Source: Parietaria judaica
Lineage: Eukaryota > Streptophyta > Magnoliopsida > Rosales > Urticaceae
Direction of reading: 5' to 3'
Length of the DNA: 64,000 nt
Assembly (NCBI GenBank): GCA_954871525.1
Contig: OX940870.1
Span: forward strand, 29,502,555-29,566,554
Positions 47,611 to 57,858 of this stretch are shown here, piece after piece. The position numbers and the translations under genes are program-made. Position 1 is the stretch's first letter, and each line of letters starts with the position of its first letter. The notes under the pieces are model-generated. The model saw nothing but the letters and a program-made list of their open reading frames with translations, searched no databases and was not told the DNA's origin.

Positions 47611-48392
47611 GGGTTAATGACGGCGAAAGTACCCAAACTTTGGTCAAAGAACTCCTCGAGTACCCAAAGTTTAAAAATGATGGCAAAAATACCCAAATAC
47701 GTTTTGGGGAGTTTACCAGTCCCGTTTCGTAACACCGTTAACCTGACCGTTAACACCGCTGACGTGGCCACAATTTTTGCGGATGACATGGACATTTTTT
47801 GCCACATGTACAAGACACGTCAACACACCCTATCCATGTGTCACTTACATTATATACATTATATATTCAAAATTTACATTATATATTTTGAATTTTTTTT
47901 CTTTTCATATCCAAGAACGTCTATAGAGTAACTTGAATTTATTAAGGTATTATGATTGAAATTTGAAATTGACATACAAAATAGCATGCATGTTACTCAT
48001 TGTTATTCCTATGCGAATAATTCGTTACTATAGTAATATTAATGACTTTGTTAGTAAATTTATATTTTTGCATCAGTATAGCGTGCAGAACTAGTGAGAG
48101 GGTGAGGGCGTGGGTTCCATTCCCAGTTTCGCCAAAAAAAATTTGTATATAATGTAAGTGACACGTGGATAGGGTGTGCTGACGTGTCTTGTACATGTGG
48201 CAAAAAATGTCCATGTCATCCGCGAAAATTGTGGCCACGTCAACGGTGTTAACGGTCAGGTTAATGGTGTTAGCAAAAGGGACTGGTCAACTCCCCAAAA
48301 CGTAATTTGAGTATTTTTGCCACTATTTTTAAACTTTAGATACCCGAAGAGTTCTTTAACCAAAATTTGGGTACTTTCACCGTCGTTAACCC
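47611..48392. mobile_element. Mutator-like element, 782 bp
   Basis: The ends are GGGTTAATGACGGCGAAAG and CTTTCACCGTCGTTAACCC, with perfect 9-bp direct repeats tattaatta (47602-47610 and 48393-48401). Inverted arms are about 250 bp each (TTTTGCCACATGTACAAGAC mirrored on both sides), so the same peptide is 'encoded' on both strands and is not a gene. A tRNA-like/SINE-like segment sits in the loop. Confidence 0.88.
48074..48140 (+). repeat. SINE-like (tRNA-derived) fragment inside the MULE
   Basis: TATAGCGTGCAGAACTAGTG resembles a pol III A box region, and GTGGGTTCCATTCCCAGTTTC resembles a B box (GGTTCGANTCCC) with one or two changes. An A-rich run follows. The length is about 65 bp, so at most the tRNA-related head is present. 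Confidence 0.4.
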
Positions 48393-48634
48393 TATTAATT
48401 ATTATACAGAATGAGCAAATATACATGAGTATGAGTATGTGGGACCCATAAGAAGTTAAAAATATATATTTAATCGAATATTTTTTGGACTAATCTTTTA
48501 AGTTTGACTGAAAATACATAAGCTTAGATACAAAATATTGCATTTTAATAATTTAAAACAAAAGTTTGAGATATATCCTGTTAATTTGAAGGGATTCGGT
48601 TTTAAATTTAATCCTTTAAAAACAAGGTTGATAA

Positions 48635-49252
48635 TGTGAGTTTAAGCCTGACTTTACTCAACTTCTAACAGAGATTTCTCCACCAGAGCTTTTCCTAGCA
48701 GATAAGAGCCCGAGCAGAGATCTTCCTAGCAGGTTCTCCGGCCAGAGAATTCCCCACTAGGGATGGGTCCGACTAGAGAATCCTCCTACTTGGAAAGGAC
48801 CCGACCAAGAATGCTCCTACTAGAAGAGCTCCTACCATGATTGCTCCGAGCAGAGGTGAACCCTAGCAGGCCTGCTAGGGACATCCGACCAGAAGTCAAT
48901 GGAGCTCATTCTACAAGGTGCCAAACTTTGAGGAGCAAGTTTGGAGATACGATTTGGCTTCTTGAATTGATATGATTCGGTTTCTCATTCTAATTAGGAA
49001 AAGTGCAAATTGTAAAGATTTGATTGAGTTTATTTTAGGAAGTTTAGCTAGGGTTTAGCTTTCTAGTTTCTCTATAAATACAAATCTTATGACTTTAGTT
49101 TGTAACTTTTTGCTCTTTCTGCATTTGACATTAATCAAGGAAAATTCTCCCAAACTTTGTCTTCTTTTCTTTGTTTCTTCATTGTTCTTTGGTTGCAGAT
49201 CTAGTTTTTTGGTTCATTAAAAAAAAGAAGATCTAGTTCTTTGGAACCAACA
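48635..49252 (+). mobile_element. Solo LTR, 618 bp
   Basis: It begins TGTGAGTTTAAGCC and ends GGAACCAACA, with perfect 5-bp direct repeats gataa (48630-48634 and 49253-49257). CTATAAATAC at about 49071 is a TATA box. The U3 part holds repeated 'cctagcag/cgagcagag' words. No internal sequence adjoins it. Confidence 0.75.
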
Positions 49253-49257
49253 GATAA

Positions 49258-49990
49258 TATAGTCCCCCTAAATTTATTGACAACTGGTATTTAATCCTTA
49301 AAAAAAAACTTAAAGAATCTGAGTTAAATGTAAAAATATGGTACTATTGCCACCAATATTTCTAAACCAATTTCTTTTTCTGTTTTCATGGAATATAAGC
49401 GAGCTGTAGCGCAAGATTCCATCATTTTCCAAATTGATGAATTGCAATTATGTGCTGTATTTTCGTCATCTTCATTCTAATTAATTCATGGAAGATGAAT
49501 ATTGGACTCTAGTTAAAGTCTCAATGAATAAATAATTGTTCGTAAAATATCTATGATAGTATTTAACTATTTATTGGATCTCGTCATGGAAAACTATAAA
49601 CAATTTGTCATAGTTAATAAGCATTTAATGATATTAATACAAAGGAAACAGGAAGCTCCTCAAATCAATAAATTAATTCATCATTGAAATATCACGCGTC
49701 ATTTTCTTGGGCAATTTAAGTTATCGAGATTATTTCATTGACCTTTATCAGAATTGATTATCTTATAATAAGTTCTCTCAAAAAAAAAAAATCTGTATAT
49801 ATTGAATTTTATTAATTTGCTTAAAGTGTTTAGCTTAGCTAGAGCTGTATATTTTCGTCGCCAAATGCAACCGCGACTCGTCGCGACGGATTCCGGAGAA
49901 TCGCGACGATCGCGATTGGGGGCTGAAAAATCGCGACGATCGCGAACCAGGGTGGCCATCGCGATGTGGGATTCTGCAGCCCTCTCTCTC

Positions 49991-50026
<36 letters not shown>

Positions 50027-51490
50027 CCTGCCATCGCGACGAAGCCACGACCATCGCGATTCCGGAAGCCACGACGCGTCGCGACTCCGGCATCCACGAT
50101 TTTCACGATTTGTTCGCGATCGGCTACGACGCCGTGGTGTGCAGCACTAAGCTTAGCTATATATTGAAATTAGAAAAGACTATAGTCTGTTAAGTTTATA
50201 GAGAGAAGTAAATTAATATATAAAAGATTATATGTCAACCTTGAGACTACAAATCAAAAGTGAACTAATAAATAAAAAACTATTTTCTTATGAAAAAAAT
50301 ATAAGAAAATACTTTTTTATTTATTTCCTAAAGTCTCAATATTACATCATAGGACAAAAATTATCTCAAAAATAAAAAAATCATTTTACATCCAATTGAA
50401 TTTTATTTTCAATTTATACTGTATTATGAAACAAAATAAGAAAAAAAATAGTTTTAAAAAAACTCTACCAAACAGGTGAAGTCAACAGTTCTATCGAGTC
50501 TCTTTTAGGCTCAAGTTGTAAATATTAGGTTTAAACTTTGAATATTTGGATTTTTAACATAGTGAATATGAGATGTTAAATTGTGCAACAGGGAGATTGT
50601 TGAGATTAATGTTATTATTAGGGCTTAAAAAATTTAATAGTTATCCTCTAATCGCAACGATATCAAATTTGATATGCACCGAATTGTTTGCATATATATC
50701 AACTTTTAGCTAACCACTTAATTTGGTTATAGATAACCGCAACTCCTTATAAAAATTGAATCAATTAGTGGTTATAATATATACATATTTGTAACTATAG
50801 TTACGTAATTGTAGCTTTATAATTATAAGTTTAGTAACTACACTATTTCGTAATTATAGTTTCGTAACTACATATACGCATTACTATAGTTACGTAACTG
50901 TAGTTTTGTAATTATAGGTACGTTATTGTAGTTTCGTAAATACGATTTTGTAATTACATTTACACTACGAATAAGTGCGTGTTGTCTTAAGATTTAACAA
51001 ACTACTATAATTTAGTTTTTGCTATTATGTTTTGGATTTTGTTTTATGTAATTATTCTCCGTTTTAGGGTATTTTGAGCAATTAATTAGTTATTTTCAAT
51101 GCTACGTTTAAGGAACATAATTTTTAATTAATTAAAATTGATTCCATTTAATATTAATGACATTTTTAAAATGTAATTAAAAATTAAAAATTTAAAACAT
51201 AAATAATGAAGGAATGGTATATTTGTCAACAATTCAATTAATTGGTAGTTTTAATTACTATAAATAAGTTTGGGCATCTAAAACAAATTTGATCAGAATG
51301 GGCATTTGACTCATTAACCCTTATATTTATTTGAATCTTTTATACGCGTGTTTTTAACCCTTTAAAAATCAGCGTAAAAAGTAAGTTTTTTTTTACCTTC
51401 TAAAGTACAGCGTAAAAGAGATTCATAAGAAAAATATAGATTCAAACATATATTTGGGGAATGTTTTATTTTTTGAAACATCTTGGTCAA
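49258..51490. other. Intergenic DNA with a TCGCGA-rich island and simple repeats
   Basis: No gene is supported. Positions 49850-50130 form a GC-rich island of degenerate TCGCGA words with a (CT)n tract (49980-50022). Positions 50788-50962 are a run of degenerate GTTACGTAA/GTAATTATAG repeats. At about 50588-50600 the text CAGGGAGATTGTTGAG looks like a polypurine tract joined to an LTR start, suggesting the stub of another retroelement. Confidence 0.5.
49850..50130. repeat. GC-rich island of TCGCGA repeats
   Basis: TCGCGA or a one-base variant (ATCGCGAT, GTCGCGAC, TTCGCGAT) occurs about a dozen times in 280 bp, dense in CpG, in DNA otherwise about 70% AT. It is split by (CT)n. Open frames across it on both strands result from the lack of stops in CG-rich repeats. 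Confidence 0.6.
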
Positions 51491-51495
51491 CCTAT

Positions 51496-52476
51496 TGTTA
51501 AGGTCGAATTTTGTCAAATCCCTCCTTAACACTACCCATGTCGTTATCCTAAAAACGACGTGAAATGGAGTCAAGAAGGTTCGTTGACTTTTGGCCAACG
51601 AAGAAATACTTCATCGCATCTCGAGGAAGTATCCTCGAGGACGATGCCCGAGGAGGTATGCTCTGAGAGGGTGCTCGAAGAAGTATCCTCGAGGAGGATG
51701 CCCGAGGGAGTACGCTCGAAGAAGGTGCTCGAGGAAGCCTCTCAAGTGGGCATCTCAAGAGATTGAAGAGAGTGCCAGCGAGGAGGGTCCTCGAGGAGGG
51801 CGATTAGCGAGGAAGTTACTCGAGGAAGTAAACCGGCGAGAAGGTTGACCGAAAGCCCGACGAAGATATACACCGAGAGGTGAGAAGGAGCACAGCGAGG
51901 ACGTGTCAGAGTGTACGACCATCCGCATTAAATGAGGACCTGCATGCTTTCGATAGAGAAATTAGAGAGCATGGCAGAGATGGACCACATGAAGGACCAC
52001 ATAAAGATCAACGGTGAGATGAGCTAGGGCAAAAGACCACTCGAAGATCAACGGCTGATAAGCTAAGGCAAAGCGCCTATAAATACTAAGAGAGAGCTCC
52101 ATTGGAAGGGGGCTGAAAGTTCTGCCGACAGAAGCTGAGAGAGAAACTCAAGAAAAATCAGAAAGAGAGAAGAGAAAAGAAGAGAAACACCATCCATTTT
52201 GAACTACGTGATGACATGATCCCGGTATACCGGGTATGTAGGCAACCTCGCCATATACGGCGGGGTGCGGCATCATATCCAAGAAAGAAAGAAAGTGTGT
52301 TCATAAAGCTGTAATCCCTATAGTGCATCAATAAAGAGTGTTCACGGTCGTTTTCATCGTTCTTCTTGTCGTTCTTAGCCACAAAAAGATTAAACCCAAA
52401 TCCCTTTCTTTAAACTCGAAGATACTTCTTCGTGACTGCTTGTTGGTGATTTTCCCCCTCATTTTTCCCCTCAACA
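51496..52476 (+). mobile_element. Solo LTR, 981 bp
   Basis: It begins TGTTAAGGTCG and ends CCCCTCAACA (inverse TGTTGAGG), with perfect 5-bp direct repeats cctat (51491-51495 and 52477-52481). A purine-rich run of GAGGAAGTATCCTCGAGGA-type repeats (51600-51830) fills U3. CCTATAAATAC (about 52076) is the TATA box and CAATAAAGAG (about 52328) a polyadenylation signal. It is related to 17648-18358 and 36212-36635. Confidence 0.85.
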
Positions 52477-52481
52477 CCTAT

Positions 52482-54098
52482 TTATCTTATTTTTCACATG
52501 TTAAGTTTTATAATTACACATAAAGGTAAACAATTGAAAATATATGTGTGAGCTGTCGTTTGCATTAACTAAATTTTTTTGTTTATGAATTATATGATAA
52601 TAGATAGGTTTAATAAATTAAATAAGGAAATCTTGAATTGAATATTCGAAAATATTTCTAAGGATGTTTAACTATTAGTCTATTACTACTGAATAATATC
52701 ACTTCTTAAACTCCTTAATGAATCTTATACAAAAATCACACAATTACTCAAATTATAACTCTTTGATAAGCATTTAGCTAATGCATTCATCAGCCAAACA
52801 TCAATTGAGATTACTTGGTTTCTTCGTTCATTTCTCCTCTAATAGTATTGATTCACTTCTTCCTCTTAATTGTTCTTCCCAGCTTAATGTACTTTTAATG
52901 ATTTCCTATTTGTTCTTCTTCTTTTTTTCCCACTAAAATGTTCCCACAAAAATAATAGAACATAAAATAACCGAATAAAAACACTTATTGGGGGTCCAAA
53001 TTATACATTTAAATCTTGTAGTTAAACAGGTGATGAAACTAATTTGTTAACCCTGGTGAATAGTGTTAATTCGAGTATAACTAACGGAAACTTTGTAAAT
53101 GCGAAAACAAATATGATTTTTTTTTACTGCTTTCAATAAGAATCATTTTTCCTTTAAAAATTACTGTTTGCAATCAATAATTTAGCAAAGAAGTTCGAAA
53201 ATCGTTGAACAAAAAAAAAGGAAGAAAATATCAATAACACTTTATTTAGTTTAATAGTGGTAAACATGAAGCTTGGAACAATTCATCAAGAGAATTAAAT
53301 AAATAGTCCATTGTGAGAACAATGTATAGTATAGTAATTTGAAAAAGAAAGCCAAAGAAGCTGTAAGGCGAAAAGAGTCTGTACAATCCTTGCCAGATAA
53401 GCCTCGAAGGAGGTGAATGAAAAAAATAATACGTTACGAAAAGAAAAACAATAAACCACATATCAAAAACTGATTACACAGAGACGGGGTTCGAGTGTCT
53501 ACCTAAACTTACTATATTTTCTCAGCCTTGACTCGACAATTTCACCCGACAAATGGCTAATAACATTTGGAAATTGGCAATTTGATGCAACCCTCGGCCA
53601 CAATTAATAAACTGGAAGAGCAATGTTTGAAGATCGTTTTACTATGTCGGAGCGCCAACTGCATGAAAAAGATTTTCACCGAGGATTAATTTGCGGATTT
53701 TTATCTTTTCAAAATTCAAAAATAAGATCTAGAATGATGTATTTGCTGCAAACAAAATGCAAAGCATAAAAATATTTTATATTATTTTAATGATTTTTGG
53801 ACTTTCCCTGTTTAGATATTGACACTGACAGAGAGTGGTTTGAGAAGTGATGTCACTCACCTAGTAATTAACCTGGTGTTTCTCGTGATAAGCCACACAG
53901 AAGAAATACCCATCTATTGGAGCGATAGACACTCCAACTCATGCAAACATTCCACTTCGAAAATTATGTCTCTTTGCGTATACTCTTTTTATCCTTAGGA
54001 TGTGCATACATTTATGTAAGGATAGTTTCCTTCCTAGTTTTTTAACGTAAGTTTCTCAATCAGCTCGCCATTTGGATCTTCGTCGATCAAATACGAAG
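52482..54098. other. AT-rich intergenic DNA
   Basis: I see no gene, RNA gene or delimited transposon. Short open frames on both strands lack any recognisable features. Confidence 0.45.
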
Positions 54099-54120
54099 GC
54101 CCAATCAAGCCCAGCCCAAG
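54099..54120 (+). promoter_or_regulatory. GGCCCA/AGCCCA motifs upstream of the 46-residue ORF
   Basis: Three GCCCA-type words (GGCCCAA, AGCCCA, GCCCAAG) fall within about 20 bp, roughly 215 bp before the ATG at 54332. Such TCP/site II-like elements are common before housekeeping, ribosomal and mitochondrial-protein genes in plants. Confidence 0.45.
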
Positions 54121-54331
54121 ATTGTGAAGAACACATTGCAAAGATTTATCACAAATCAGTAAGCACACATACCCATAAAGATAAATCAATAAATAAATAA
54201 ATAAACAGCATTCCGAAACCCCAGAAATCCCCCAGTCACAGATTTCAACTCTTATGAAACTTGTATATTAAAAGAAGAAAAAAACATAAAACCCATCTCC
54301 AAATTTCAGACTTTGAAGCGAATCGGAAACA

Positions 54332-54472
54332 ATGCTGGGTTTGAGCTTGCAGTCGATGATGGATTTGGGCGTGGCCGGGTTCTCTCTGATGATCGGATTC
54401 GGCATTTTCGCTTTCATTGCTTCCATTCTCTGCTCCGCCGCTTTCGTCAACAACGCCAAGGAAGCTTCTTGA
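54332..54472 (+). CDS. 46-residue single-span membrane protein
   Basis: ATG at 54332 to TGA at 54472, 46 residues. After MLGLSLQSMMDLG comes one long hydrophobic, Gly/Ala-rich span (about 13-38, VAGFSLMIGFGIFAFIASIL), then a short polar tail NNAKEAS. The GC content and codon use differ sharply from the AT-rich flanks and resemble a conserved gene. GCCCA promoter motifs precede it, and it converges on the GNAT gene with about 210 bp between stops. I do not recognise the family. A minus-strand open frame over 54268-54540 overlaps it and looks like its shadow. Confidence 0.6.
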   Translation: MLGLSLQSMMDLGVAGFSLMIGFGIFAFIASILCSAAFVNNAKEAS

Positions 54473-54684
54473 TCGTCCCAAACTAGTGTATGGAGAGATT
54501 TTGAGACATGGGTATTCTCTGTAATACTAGTAATAACCAATGTAATCGTGTAAGGTTTCGACTTATGTCAATGAAATTCTGACTCTTTTTGGTTCCAATT
54601 TGACATGGCTCTTCTTACATTACAATTGCTTGATAAATAAACGAATAGGGAAAAGATTGAATCTTTGAAACCTTGTGTTGAGTT

Positions 54685-55248
54685 TCACTTGTTCTTGGGT
54701 CTCCTGGAGTAAACCATGCCGCGAATCCCATCGGGGTCGGCGACGAAGCCGAGCGGCCTGTAGAAGCCGAGCACTCTGGGCTCGGAGTAGAGCGCGATGT
54801 TGGTGATCCCTTTGGCCAGGAGCTCGGCGACGAGCCTCTCGATGACGGCCTTGCCGAGCCCGATGCCCTGGAAGGAGGGGTCCACCACCACGTCCCAGAT
54901 GATGGCGTTGAACACGCCGTCGCCCGTGGCGCGCGCGAACGCCACGGGCTTCCCCGACCGGCTCTGCTCCAGCCACAGCAGCGCGTCGGAGTGCTCCAGC
55001 GCCGTCAGGATGCGCGCAGGGTCGCGCCGCGGGAACCCCACGGCCACGAACACGGAGTTGAGGCGCTCAAGGTCAAGACCCTCGGCGCTGCGCCGCAGGA
55101 CGAAGCCGCGCGCCTCCAGCGCCGCGTCGGAGATGGCGAAGCTCGCCGGCGGAGGCCCGGCTGCGCTTTGTGGTAGGGCGGCGGGGGCTCGGAAGCGTAA
55201 GGCGGTGGCGGCGCGGGAAGGGCCGGGGAAGGCGCTGCGTAGGAGCAT
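54685..55248 (-). CDS. Plastid-type GNAT acetyltransferase (GNAT1/SNAT2-like)
   Basis: 187 residues, no intron. The N-terminal ~45 residues are rich in Ala, Ser, Arg and Pro and poor in acid, as a plastid transit peptide. The GNAT domain follows: WDVVVDPSFQGIGLGKAVIERL contains the acetyl-CoA pyrophosphate loop Q-x-x-G-x-G (Q127-G132). EPRVLGFYRPLGFVADPDGI is the C-terminal motif B region with a conserved Tyr (about 163). The overall pattern recalls the plant GNAT group that includes Arabidopsis GNAT1 and rice serotonin N-acetyltransferase 2, which acetylate proteins and small amines in plastids. The substrate cannot be told from sequence. The gene is very GC-rich. Confidence 0.88.
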   Translation of the reverse strand: MLLRSAFPGPSRAATALRFRAPAALPQSAAGPPPASFAISDAALEARGFVLRRSAEGLDLERLNSVFVAVGFPRRDPARILTALEHSDALLWLEQSRSGKPVAFARATGDGVFNAIIWDVVVDPSFQGIGLGKAVIERLVAELLAKGITNIALYSEPRVLGFYRPLGFVADPDGIRGMVYSRRPKNK

Positions 55249-57642
55249 CGGGGGTTGGTTTTGGATACGAGAGAGAGTTTTGAGTGGTGGTGGGGTGGGT
55301 GACGTGGTGATAGAATTTCTTCACGTTTTCGAGCTTTCTTTTGGATATTTATGAGTCTTTTGCTCTCTTTCTGGTTTGGAGAGTTTGAGATGGTCTGTTT
55401 TGTTGTGCTCGGTGCTCTTTGCATAGGACCGGCAGCTAGCCGGTCTGCCTGCTCATCCAACTCGGTGTGCGCCCCACTCATGCGTGCGGGCCCATGCAAC
55501 CCCACCCCATGGTGGAGTGTCGTGACTCGTGACTGTCGTCTGTGGCTGGTTGCGCTTGCGCCTAAGATTCAAATGCCCGCAAACCACTCGACCGCAAATT
55601 TAATTTACGAGTATATTGTGGCACAATGGATAGATCGATCTGAGTTTTCAAAAGATTTTTAACGATCACAATTGCTGGGTAGATCGTAAAATTAATATTT
55701 AAAATGCGAATATTTTTTTATAAATAAATTTAATTAATAAATTGTAGAGCTATGCGGTTTTCTACAATTTTATGCCGGGCAGTTTACTTGAGGATTATTT
55801 ACAGTTTATTGTAAAAAGGCAATTGAATGTGTATTTTTAAACCAATGTCTTCGGTTAACCCATGACGTGTCCCGAACATTGCATGCGCTAAAAAAAAGGA
55901 ATCAAACAGGTGATGGACGTGGGTTGTCGCGGGCAACTTAACGCTATCCTGCTGAAACTACGAATTTAGATAGCGGAATTCCTTAAAAATAATGCTAATT
56001 TAGTTTTTTTTTTTTAGGGAGCTAATTTAGTATTTACTACAAGGTTTTGTAAGAAACGTATGGATAAAGGTTTATATATATTGTACACTATAGAATTAAA
56101 CTCAGCTAATGCTAATCATTCTAGTAGATTAATCATATAGTTAAACAGGAAATGGAGTGGAGTTTTGATGGTTGTCAATTCAAATGTAGTTGTGCTGAGG
56201 AGTTTTTCAATGGCTGCTGCGGTACCCATCGGTGCCGCTTCAAGAGCGTCGATTGCTCTGTGGTGGTACAAAGTCGTTTTTCAATAAGTATTTAATATGG
56301 ATTAAGAATAGGAATATTTGAATATGTCAATGATGATTTTTATAAGTTTTTTTCTTTTTCTTTTTTTGCATGGGTTAAGTTTGGATTTGGTGGCGTTAAG
56401 GCTGAAATTGCACAAGGTTGTCACGAGCACATTCTGCCAGTGGTAGATCCAGAATTTTTCAGGATGTGATAAAAACATGCAAGCTTGAGGAGATATCAGC
56501 CTAGACCATAAGAATGTGTCCGAGATTGAGACAATATCTTTCCAGATAGGCGCGAGTTCATGTGCGCTTGAGAGGAAGGTACGCTAGAGCGCCTGAGATT
56601 GGAAATGGCTGGCGCCAAACCCGGATGCTAGCCTAGCTGCAAGGCATGCTATACAGCATATGATATATCATATGCTCTTAGCACATATCTATCGTTTTAA
56701 ATCCTTTGTTTACTCGACGAGATGACATGGAAGACCGTCTGTGCGGAGAAATGTTAGATTGAACTTCAAATTACAAGACATTTTTCGTTCAACATATTTT
56801 TATGAGGGGAATCGGTTTTTCGCAAGATAAAATGACGGACAGATAAAGATCGACATATGCAAATTTTTCATGTTACAACTTGTTAACGAGGTAATAACTT
56901 TGTGGAGATATTGCTATTGCTATGGTCATTGTAAAGAGAGATACAATAAAATGATCTCCAATCTCAATATTGACAGTCAGAATGAAAGCAAGCAGTTGGG
57001 TCACCACTTTAAAGCTATTAGCATTTCGCCAAAGAGACTCATTGAAAGAGGCAAAGGCGGAACAATAGGTTAGGCCCGGGTGATGGAGTTAGATACCCCT
57101 AAAGTTTGTCATTTAGGGTATAGCAAAAATGGCTATAATCTCTCCCTATATATAGTACCAATATTAAAAGTCTATTTCCATTGCTTTTGGGTTTTTATTT
57201 TTTTATTTTTTATCGCTTGAGTTGCTTTTTTTTATTGCTCGAATTATTTTCGGTTATGATGATGCTTTAGAACTTTGTAGGCTTTTGTTTTTTATTTAAT
57301 ATTTGTTAATATCTTTGAATTGTTTTCATGCGGCTACTAATTATATAAGCTCCACACTAAAAGAACAAGCTTCTTTCACACAATTGTTTCACATTAATAT
57401 TCCTACGATAAGTGGTGCAATTGAATCACGGTATTGAGAATTATTTTTCTTCATAATATTTCCAATACCATATTTACTTATTCTTTATTTACAACTATTG
57501 CTTAGAGGTATGCAAATTTTATAAATTTATGTACTCTCTTATGCAAGTACTGACAAAATCAAGGTGAAAGATCATTAATAATATACATTGTTTTGTTATT
57601 TCCTTTTCTATCATACTGTATTTTAAGAGAATGAATATGTAT
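55249..57642. other. GNAT 5' flank and intergenic DNA
   Basis: Positions 55249-55600 are GC-rich and probably hold the GNAT promoter and leader. The rest is AT-rich. A perfect 22-bp palindrome lies at 56655-56676. A 47-codon + strand frame with seven Cys lies near 56151-56295, but the opposite strand is equally open, so no gene is claimed. Confidence 0.4.
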
Positions 57643-57829
57643 CAGGGGCTGGCACAGCCCTTTTCGAGATTTTGGGAAAATCATTAAAATAAGTATATGG
57701 TATTCCAGGAGCTGTACGGTATTGCAAAATTTATGCAATACACATTAGTAGACTACTCTAAAAGTGGCATTATTTTAAACCGGAATCATAGGCGACCACC
57801 CAACTTGCTCATAGGTTTGGCCGGCCCTC
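57643..57829. mobile_element. hAT-like MITE, about 187 bp
   Basis: The left end CAGGGGCTGGC and right end GGCCGGCCCTC are inverted versions of the CAGGGCCGGCC terminus common to plant hAT MITEs. Internal text (GGAGCTGTACGGTATTGCAAAA, ACTACTCTAAAAG) recurs at about 60660-60790 and 60985-61137. No clear 8-bp target duplication was found. Confidence 0.5.
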
Positions 57830-57858
57830 CTTGAATCCCATGTACCCAATGAGTGAAC

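Noticed and set aside
47617..48238. Open frames on both strands sharing the same peptide (FADDMDIFCHMYKTRQHTLS)
   Set aside because: They are the two mirrored arms of the 47611-48392 MULE, so the shared peptide is an inverted repeat and not a protein family.
49735..50167. Long overlapping open frames on both strands, 121-123 codons
   Set aside because: CG-rich TCGCGA repeats and a (CT)n tract contain few stop codons; Arg/Glu and Ser/Leu runs are simple-repeat products.
51549..51848. Arg/Ser-rich frames of 68-85 codons
   Set aside because: They translate the degenerate GAGGAAG/CTCGAGG repeats in U3 of the 51496-52476 solo LTR.
54797..55354. 185-codon + strand frame opposite the GNAT gene
   Set aside because: It is an antisense shadow; the minus strand carries the GNAT motifs and a transit peptide.
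56151..56295. 47-codon + strand frame with seven cysteines, possibly a Cys-rich peptide
   Set aside because: There is no signal peptide, the Cys spacing fits no family I know, and the opposite strand is equally open and coding-like.
56655..56676. Perfect 22-bp palindrome AGCATATGATATATCATATG...
   Set aside because: It is AT-rich, isolated and has no neighbouring gene or matching element; probably chance in low-complexity DNA.
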